Shown here: one piece after another, positions 58,249 to 64,000 of the stretch | Numbering within the stretch: position 1 is the stretch's first letter | Layout: the number at the start of each line of letters is the position of its first letter | Assembly: GCF_014174305.1 (NCBI RefSeq) | Contig: NZ_JABEQH010000002.1 | Location: 62,001 to 126,000 of the forward strand | Direction: 5' to 3' | From: Gluconacetobacter johannae | GTDB lineage: Bacteria; Pseudomonadota; Alphaproteobacteria; Acetobacterales; Acetobacteraceae | Length of the DNA stretch: 64,000 bases | Made by a program: the position numbers and the translations under genes | Notes under the pieces: generated by a model | Database searches by the model: none | Told to the model about the DNA's origin: nothing | The model's input: only the letters and a program-made list of their open reading frames with translations

Positions 58249-59856
58249 ATGCCCCTTCCTGGCGAGACGCCGGCGCAACTTCCGGCGGCGGAACATGACG
58301 AGATGAAATCGGTTTCCGGAGCCGCCCGACATCTTCCGACAAGACGCTCCGTCGGGCTCGGCATCCTGGCCGCCCCTGCCTTGTGCAGGCCCTTGCGCCG
58401 TGCTTTTGCGTCTGACTACACCAGCTTTCCGTTTTCGGTGGCGTCCGGAGACCCCTCTGCATCGAGCGTCGTGCTCTGGACGCGCCTGGCAAGGTCGGCG
58501 TTCGACCCCGAACCCATCTCCCGCACTCCCATCCAGGTGGAATGGGTGATCGCCAGAGACCGGGACCTGGTGCACGTCGTCCAGTCGGGAGTGGCTCTGG
58601 CGCGACCGGCCCTGGGTTTCAGCGTTCATGTCCATGTCCAGGGATTGCAGGCGGCGCAGACCTATTATTATGGATTTTATCTCGGGGGAGAACGCAGCCC
58701 GGTGGGACGCACCAAGACTCTTGCGTCCCCGGATCAAAATCTTGCCTCGGCGCAATTTTCCCTGGTGAGCTGCCAGAATTGGGAAAATGGCTATTTCGAT
58801 GCCTACCGGGGTATCGTGGAGGACGACCCTGACTTCGTCTTGCATCTGGGGGATTACATCTATGATGTGACGCGGGGCGGCGGCGTTCGCCAGCACGAGA
58901 TGTCCCGCCTCCCGATGACGTTGGCGGAGTACAGGGCGCGACATGCGCTTTATCGGACCGATCCGGCTCTGATCGCCGCGCATGAATCCCTGCCGTTCGT
59001 TTTGCTGCCCGACAATCATGACGCGTTGGAACAGGATTCGCGGGACCCTGCCCTGCTCGCGCGTCGTGCGGCGGCTTATCAGGCGTGGTACGAATTCCTG
59101 CCCGTCCGCCATCCGGCGCGGCCCGGTCACCCTTCGATGCGGATTTATCGCGGGATGGATCTCGGCCGTCTTGTCCGGCTCAATCTGCTCGACACGCGGC
59201 AGTTTCGGGGCGACGAGACGATCTGCAAGAGTCATTCGGACCCGCGTTTCGGCTTCGGGGTTTATGAACAAGCCTGCCCGGCCGCCGTCGATGCGCGCCG
59301 CACGATGCTCGGCTTGCCTCAGGAGGCCTGGCTGACGGGCAGGCTTCGCCATGCGCCGGCACGCTGGAACGTTATCGGCTCGACAGTCATGATGTCGCCG
59401 ATCAACATGCGCCACGACAATGACGTTTACCGCTACCTTGGCAGTTGGGACGGCTATGACGCCAATCGCCAACGGATCCTGGATACGATCCAGCGATACC
59501 GGACACCGAACCCCGCCGTGCTGTCCGGCGATCTTCATTCCACCCTGGTATCGCGGGTTGTGCGTCGCGCCGGCGATGATCCGCGGTCGGGGGTGATGCC
59601 GGAGTTTCTGGGCACCTCAATCAGTTCCCTGTGGCCGGAGCCACTCGCGGCGCCCATCAGAAATGCGCTGCCGGACAATCCGCATGTCCAGCATTATGAT
59701 TCTCTGCATCGGGGCTATCTGAGATGCACCTTCACGCCCACGCGCATGCTGGTGGAAACGCGGCTGATTTCGCATACCGACAGACCGGGCGGACAGGTGC
59801 GGACGGCGGACAGGTTTGTTGTCGAAAATGGCTCTCCGGAGATTCTGCTTGCCTGA
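58249..59856 (+). CDS. PhoD-type alkaline phosphatase/phosphodiesterase, Tat-exported
   Basis: 535 residues. Twin-arginine type leader TRRSVGLGILAAPALCRPL, PhoD N-terminal domain (FPFSVASGDPSASSVVLWTRLA), then the metallophosphatase core: SCQNWENGYFDAYRGI, FVLHLGDYIYDV, LPDNHDALEQDSRDP and VLSGDLHSTLV. Releases phosphate from phosphodiesters in the periplasm. ATG 58249 is used; ATG 58303 and GTG 58233 are alternatives. Base use is visibly less GC-biased than in adjacent genes, suggesting later acquisition. Confidence 0.86.
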   Translation: MPLPGETPAQLPAAEHDEMKSVSGAARHLPTRRSVGLGILAAPALCRPLRRAFASDYTSFPFSVASGDPSASSVVLWTRLARSAFDPEPISRTPIQVEWVIARDRDLVHVVQSGVALARPALGFSVHVHVQGLQAAQTYYYGFYLGGERSPVGRTKTLASPDQNLASAQFSLVSCQNWENGYFDAYRGIVEDDPDFVLHLGDYIYDVTRGGGVRQHEMSRLPMTLAEYRARHALYRTDPALIAAHESLPFVLLPDNHDALEQDSRDPALLARRAAAYQAWYEFLPVRHPARPGHPSMRIYRGMDLGRLVRLNLLDTRQFRGDETICKSHSDPRFGFGVYEQACPAAVDARRTMLGLPQEAWLTGRLRHAPARWNVIGSTVMMSPINMRHDNDVYRYLGSWDGYDANRQRILDTIQRYRTPNPAVLSGDLHSTLVSRVVRRAGDDPRSGVMPEFLGTSISSLWPEPLAAPIRNALPDNPHVQHYDSLHRGYLRCTFTPTRMLVETRLISHTDRPGGQVRTADRFVVENGSPEILLA

Positions 59857-59884
59857 CACGGCTTGCGACATCAGGCCATGAGTA

Positions 59885-61552
59885 TCATCGGCCCAGTGTC
59901 AAGAGTTCGGCTTTTTCCTCTTTTTCGCGAATCTGTCCGGTATCGTTGGGGCGTTCGACCGGAAGCCATAGCGTGAAGCACGTGCCGACCGCGGCCGGTT
60001 GCCAGGCCACGCGGCCGGTCAGGGTTTCGGCACGCCAGCGGATATTGCGTAGCCCGCGCCCCTCGGCGTGGTACTCTTCGGGGGTGAAGCCGATGCCGTC
60101 ATCCTCGACCAGCACGGCGACGCGCGACCCGTCGACCAGCGTCGAGACCGCGATCCGCCCGGCTTGCGCGTGCTTGAGGATGTTGGTGACGACTTCCTGC
60201 AGGATTCGCAGGATATGCAGGGCGGACGATGGCGTCAGCCATCCCAGCGGCGGCAGGGGGACGACCGCCCATTCCAGCGCGACACCCTGGGCCTGCAGGC
60301 TGGGCGCCAGGCGGAAGCGCAGCTTGGCCAGCAATATCAGCAGGTCGGCATCCACCGGTTCCAGCGAATCGACCGTCAGCTTGAGGTCATGCAGGCAGTC
60401 CTGCAAGGTCTGGCGGATCGTGGCGTGGGGGGCCGCCATGTGCGCCATGTTGATCGCGCCGGTCAGGGTGGAGCCCAGCCCGTCGTGCATGTCGCGCATC
60501 AGGCGCTGGCGTTCGGCCACCAGCAGTTCGCGCTGTTCGATCTGGCGCAGATGTTCGTGGCTGTCGCGCAGGTCGCGTTCCTGTGCGCGCAGGCGCGATT
60601 CCAGAACCAGGTTGCTGCGTTCCACCTGGGTCAGGGCGTCGATATAGCGCCGGCACAGCACGTAAAGGCAGCTCAGGAACAGATCGGGCACGACATAGGG
60701 AACCAGATAGACATGTTCGATGCTGATTCGAAAATCGACCATCAGCGCATCATGAATGGCGACGGGGAACATGATCGAATGCCAGAACAGCAGCATCATG
60801 CCGGAACGCGAACGTCGCCGCCGCATGGCGGCCAGCAGTAACGGGATGGTAGGCAGCGACAGCATGAAGCAGAAGCCATAAGCGGCGAGCGCCAGGGCCG
60901 AGATGGAAGCCGATGAAAAGAACAGCGGCGACGCCACGACTGTACAGGCCGTCATGCCCCCGACGAGCAGCCGTTGGAGCCGGGGGAACGTGACCTCGGC
61001 CATGCGGCAGCAGAGCAGCCAGCTGACGACGATCAGCCAGTCCATGGAATTGACGGTGGCCCAGCCGAACCAGGCGGGGGACAGCACCGCAGGGTCGAGC
61101 GGTACCAGCAGATGGGTGATACGCACGGCATAGAGCACGGCCCCGGCGACGAACAGCAGATACGGGTCCCGATCGGGCCTGGCCAGGGCGACGAAGAACA
61201 GGATCGTGGCCATGGACAGCAGCACGACCGCCAGCACGCCCGGCACGACGCATTGCAGCACCAGCCGGATACGGTAGCGCCAGTACAGCGCGTCGTGGGC
61301 ACCGGCCCAGGCCCGGGTGATGCCGCCGCCCAGGCCGGGCAGGGTGTCCATGCGTAGCAGCACGACCGACGGTCCGGACAACGGCAGGTCCACCATGAGC
61401 GGGCGGTTGGCGCCGTCCCAGACGACGTCGCCATGCGTGCGCCAGACCAGCAGGCCGTTCTGGTACAGGGCGAGCCGTCCCTCGGTCTTCCAGCGTGGAA
61501 GATAGAAGCTGGTCCCGGCGGGGTACATATCGCCGGCCGGCCCGTCAGGCAT
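59885..61552 (-). CDS. NarL-type sensor histidine kinase, possibly lacking its signal peptide
   Basis: 555 residues. An N-terminal beta-rich sensor part (about 1-80), seven membrane helices (about 95-300, 7TMR-DISM-like), a coiled linker, HisKA_3 with the phospho-acceptor His near 354 in MRDMHDGLGSTLTG, and HATPase motifs EVVTNILKHAQA, DDGIGF and GRGLRNI. The sensor part is normally exported, but here no signal peptide precedes it, and no start codon lies further upstream in frame. Start overlaps the LuxR-type gene stop by 8 bp, the normal pairing. Confidence 0.8.
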   Translation of the reverse strand: MPDGPAGDMYPAGTSFYLPRWKTEGRLALYQNGLLVWRTHGDVVWDGANRPLMVDLPLSGPSVVLLRMDTLPGLGGGITRAWAGAHDALYWRYRIRLVLQCVVPGVLAVVLLSMATILFFVALARPDRDPYLLFVAGAVLYAVRITHLLVPLDPAVLSPAWFGWATVNSMDWLIVVSWLLCCRMAEVTFPRLQRLLVGGMTACTVVASPLFFSSASISALALAAYGFCFMLSLPTIPLLLAAMRRRRSRSGMMLLFWHSIMFPVAIHDALMVDFRISIEHVYLVPYVVPDLFLSCLYVLCRRYIDALTQVERSNLVLESRLRAQERDLRDSHEHLRQIEQRELLVAERQRLMRDMHDGLGSTLTGAINMAHMAAPHATIRQTLQDCLHDLKLTVDSLEPVDADLLILLAKLRFRLAPSLQAQGVALEWAVVPLPPLGWLTPSSALHILRILQEVVTNILKHAQAGRIAVSTLVDGSRVAVLVEDDGIGFTPEEYHAEGRGLRNIRWRAETLTGRVAWQPAAVGTCFTLWLPVERPNDTGQIREKEEKAELLTLGR

Positions 61553-61840
61553 CGAGCCATCCCTGGCGCCGGGCGATGGTGATGGCCTCGATCCGCGAGG
61601 ATACGGCGAGCTTGGTATAGATCCGCCGGATATGGGTCTGCACGGTATGGGCCGACAGATCGAGCTGCTGCGCGACCTCGATGACCGTGAAGCCCTGGGC
61701 CACGCGATGCAGCACGTTTCTTTCGCGTTCCGACAGGGTCGACGGCTGGCGTTCGGCGGGTGAGGGCAGATGCGGGCGAAAGCGCGCCAGCAGCTTGCTG
61801 GCGATCATCGGGCTGATCGGGCTGCCGCCGTCGCGCGCAG
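61545..61840 (-). pseudogene. LuxR-type response regulator, receiver domain missing
   Basis: The readable part is the interdomain linker RDGGSPISPMIASKLLARF followed by a complete LuxR helix-turn-helix (TLSERERNVLHRVAQGFTVIEVAQQLDLSAHTVQTHIRRIYTKLAVSSRIEAITIARRQGW). A full response regulator has about 130 residues of receiver domain before the linker; here the frame continues only into antisense of the TpsB-type gene. There is no ribosome-binding site. The histidine kinase partner is directly downstream. Either a pseudogene or a receiver-less DNA-binding protein. Confidence 0.7.
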
Positions 61841-63444
61841 TGGTGGTGCCGGTGCTGAAGGGGCTGGTGTTCGTGTCCGACGCCCATGCCATGCGGCCCG
61901 GCGGCATGCCCGCCGGGGTGGGTGGAATCATCCATGAGGGGCTGCCGCTGCTGGGGCAGGCGGGCTTCGCGCAGGCGATGGCGGGCCGGCTGGGCAAGCC
62001 GGTGCGCTTCGCGGACCTGGACGCCATCGCGCAGGCGGTCAGCACCCTGTACAAGGCCAATGGCCGTCCGTTCGTCTATGTGACCATTCCGCCGCAGAAT
62101 GTCGGCGGCGGGGTGGTGCAGATGGTGGTGACGGAATACCGGCTGGGCGCGGTGCGGCCCGAGGGGAACAAGTGGTTTTCCAGCGACCTGCTGCGCGACG
62201 AAAGCGGGCTGGTGCCGGGGACGATCCTGCGGCTGGACGACGTGCAGGCCGGTATGGACCGCTTGAACGGCAACCCGTTCCGCACCGTGGACGCGCTGTT
62301 TTCGCCGGGGGGCACGCAGGGGACGACCGATGTGGTCCTGCGGACGCAGGACCGGCTGCCGGTTCATGTGTACGGGTCGTACGACAATGCCGGCGTGCCG
62401 ATGCTGGGGCAGTCGGAATGGGCGCTGGGCGGCACATGGGGCAATGTGGCGGGGCTGGACCAGATCCTGTCCTACCAGTTCACTCATGCGGCCAGCGACC
62501 GCTACAGCGGCCATGCCGTCAACTGGACGGCGCCGCTGCCGTGGCATGACCGGGTGCAGGTTTTCGGGTCGTATTCATGGGAAAGGCCGCTGTTGCGGTC
62601 GGCTACCGCCGGAATGGACGAAAGCGGGCACAGCGGGCAGGCCAGCGTGCGTTATATCCACGACCTGCCGTCCTTCCGGTTCGGCGCGCGGACGCGCATG
62701 ACCCAGAGCATCCAGGTTGGTTTCGATTTCAAGACCACCAACAACGCGCTGGAATTCGGCGGGACGCAGGCCTATGCCGGCCAGGCGGAAGTGGACCAGT
62801 TTCCGATCCTGTACAACGCGGTGCTGGACGACCCGTATGGCCAGACCAGTTTCCAGAACAACCTGGTGCTGAGCCCCGGCGGGCTGAGCGGGGCGAACCG
62901 CAAGCGGGATTTCCAGCTTCTGGTGCCCGGGTCCAGCGACCGGTACGTGTATGACACGATGACCCTGACGCGGACCACATGGCTGCCGGCGGGGGTGTCG
63001 TGGATTTTGCAGGCGACGGGCCAGGTTTCCAGCAGCAACCTGATGTACAGCAACCAGCTTGCGCTGGGCGGGCTGTATAACGCGCGGGGCTATTACACCG
63101 ACACCGCGCTGGGCAGCGAGGGGGTAAGCGTGACCAACGAGGTGCGTACGCCGGCCTTCAGCATCGTGGAGGCGATGGGTCTGCACCCTGCCGTGTCCGA
63201 CCGCGAACAGGTGGGTGTGTTCTACGATTACGGCCATGTCTCGCAGGTGCACGCGATCCCGCAGGCGGTGAACGAGACCGACCTGTCCAGCATCGGGCTG
63301 GATTTGCACAGCATGGTCGGGCGCTATGCCAGCCTGCTGCTGAATGTCGGCTGGCGGCTGCACGGGCTTGAGGCCCAGCGTGTCGCCGATGGGTTCGGCA
63401 GCAAGGGGGCATTCGGCAATATCTCGCTGACCGTGGGGTACTGA
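61795..63444 (+). pseudogene. TpsB/ShlB-FhaC-type outer-membrane transporter, 5' end lost or replaced
   Basis: From residue GLVFVSDAHAMRP (61861) on, the frame is a normal two-partner-secretion transporter: a POTRA domain (GRPFVYVTIPPQNVGGGVVQMVVTEYRLGAV) and a beta-barrel with TDVVLRTQDRLPVHVYGSYDNAG, ending in NISLTVGY. Upstream of 61861 the frame only reads antisense to the LuxR-type gene. The TTG at 61795 would give a hydrophobic leader ending SDAHA, but there is no ribosome-binding site. No TpsA exoprotein gene is in the window. Barrel itself is intact. Confidence 0.7.
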
Positions 63445-63513
63445 TCCCCCGCCCCGCCGGGGGCATGGGCCGCAAGAGCGGCCCATTCCGGAAGGGTGAC
63501 ATTTCTTGATGAA

Positions 63514-63530
63514 TCATGATCTGTCATGAT
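63514..63530. promoter_or_regulatory. candidate antitoxin operator
   Basis: TCATGAT occurs at 63514-63520 and 63524-63530, 10 bp apart, one helical turn, the spacing expected for a ribbon-helix-helix dimer pair. It is 30 bp upstream of the antitoxin start and overlaps the likely promoter (TTGATG at 63506). Confidence 0.5.
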
Positions 63531-63559
63531 ATCCTGATGCACCTGACAGGAGAGGTGTC

Positions 63560-63790
63560 ATGGGTAATCCGCAGCGTGAGAAATTTGCCACCCAGGTCGA
63601 TCCGCAGATCCTGCAGGCGGTGCGCGATCTGGCCCGTAGCGAGGGACGGCAGCTTCAGGCCCTGGTCGATGAGGCGTTGGCCGATCTGATCGAGAAGCGG
63701 AAACGGCAGCGTCCGCGCGCGCATGTCATGGCCGCCTACCAGGCCAGCCATGACGCGTTCGCGCCGCTCTACCGGAAGCTGGCGGAGTGA
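63560..63790 (+). CDS. ribbon-helix-helix type antitoxin
   Basis: 76 residues, GGAGAGG upstream. The N-terminal half EKFATQVDPQILQAVRDLARSEGRQLQALVDEALADLIE fits a ribbon-helix-helix (strand, helix, turn, helix); the basic linker KRKRQRPRAH leads to a C-terminal helix AYQASHDAFAPLYRKLAE that would bind the toxin. The stop overlaps the GTG start of the Doc gene by 4 bp. Confidence 0.78.
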   Translation: MGNPQREKFATQVDPQILQAVRDLARSEGRQLQALVDEALADLIEKRKRQRPRAHVMAAYQASHDAFAPLYRKLAE

Positions 63791-64000
63791 CGGACCATCT
63801 GGCCGTCACGGAAGTGCTGGCCATTCATGACGATCAGATTGCCCGCTATGGTGGCGCGGGCGGGGTACGGGACCTGGGCCTGCTGGAAGCGGCGCTCTTC
63901 CGGCCGCAGACCGGCTACTATGCCGACCTGATCGAGGAAGCGGCGGCGCTGTGGGAAAGCCTGTCGCAGAACCATCCCTTCATTGACGGCAACAAGCGCA
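63787..64000 (+). CDS. doc: Doc/Fic-family death-on-curing toxin (truncated by window edge)
   Basis: The first 71 residues are visible from GTG 63787: TDHLAVTEVLAIHDDQIARYGGAGGVRDLGLLEAALFRPQTG, then the Fic motif HPFIDGNKR at the edge. Doc phosphorylates EF-Tu and stops translation until neutralised. Normal length is about 125-135 residues, so about half lies beyond the window. Coupled to the upstream antitoxin. Confidence 0.9.
   Translation, partial: MTDHLAVTEVLAIHDDQIARYGGAGGVRDLGLLEAALFRPQTGYYADLIEEAAALWESLSQNHPFIDGNKR

Noticed and set aside
55076-58492. 1138-codon minus-strand ORF opposite apt and FUSC
   Set aside because: Shadow frame with no domain; both plus-strand genes are clear.

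Overview
The window is chromosomal DNA from a GC-rich alphaproteobacterium. The gene set (CtaA-type heme A synthase, SecB, two-gene pdxA-pdxJ pair, pyruvate phosphate dikinase with its DUF299 regulator, FUSC and DUF3311/symporter genes, glycine-rich envelope proteins) and the codon use fit an acetic acid bacterium (Acetobacteraceae, Gluconacetobacter/Komagataeibacter-like). That placement is inference; there is no rRNA in the window. One tRNA gene, tRNA-Pro(CGG), is present. I found no complete insertion sequence, integrase, prophage or CRISPR array.

Layout. 0-7.5 kb: DsrE-like and MoeB/ThiF-like genes, DUF2939 and DUF3126 proteins, a secreted protein, a lipoprotein, and an rluA-like/ftsK pair. 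7.8-13.8 kb: rsmD, an rsuA/rluB-type pseudouridine synthase overlapping a class I glutamine amidotransferase, a class V aminotransferase, and a MocR regulator divergent from an EamA transporter with a palindromic operator between them. 13.8-15.1 kb: an AT-rich accessory patch holding one GIY-YIG-like ORF. 15.1-27 kb: yjdM, a tetR/SDR pair, a tiny lipoprotein, tadA, an HtrA protease, threonine aldolase divergent from folD-metF-like, an M1 peptidase, and lapA-pyrF-trpF. 27-36 kb: glycine-rich secreted proteins, dciA/mutY sharing a 9-bp divergent gap, hemH, and the PPDK regulator plus ppdK. 36-44 kb: DUF3311/symporter, two glycosyltransferase genes, tRNA-Pro, a LOG-family gene, an MFS transporter and a NUDIX hydrolase. 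44-56 kb: secB, an M20 dipeptidase, pdxA-pdxJ, tldD, trehalase (overlapping ctaA tail to tail), a TVP38 protein, a Bcr/CflA-type transporter and apt. 56-64 kb: FUSC, PhoD-type phosphatase, a histidine kinase, a LuxR-type regulator reduced to its DNA-binding half, a TpsB-type outer membrane transporter missing its normal 5' end, and a ribbon-helix-helix antitoxin with a Doc toxin that runs off the right edge.

The strongest pattern not explained by the genes is a family of modular intergenic repeats, eleven clear copies plus one degenerate, built from strings of short GC hairpins in a conserved order. Two copies supply the last codons and the stop of the adjacent gene (the EamA transporter and pdxJ), and one lies between the MocR operator and the mocR start codon. 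The second notable feature is the apparent deletion junction near 61.84-61.86 kb, where two divergent genes seem to have lost their 5' ends together. I did not see an entire new multi-gene system; the best candidates for new biology are the repeat family, the GIY-YIG-like ORF and the RHH-Doc pair.
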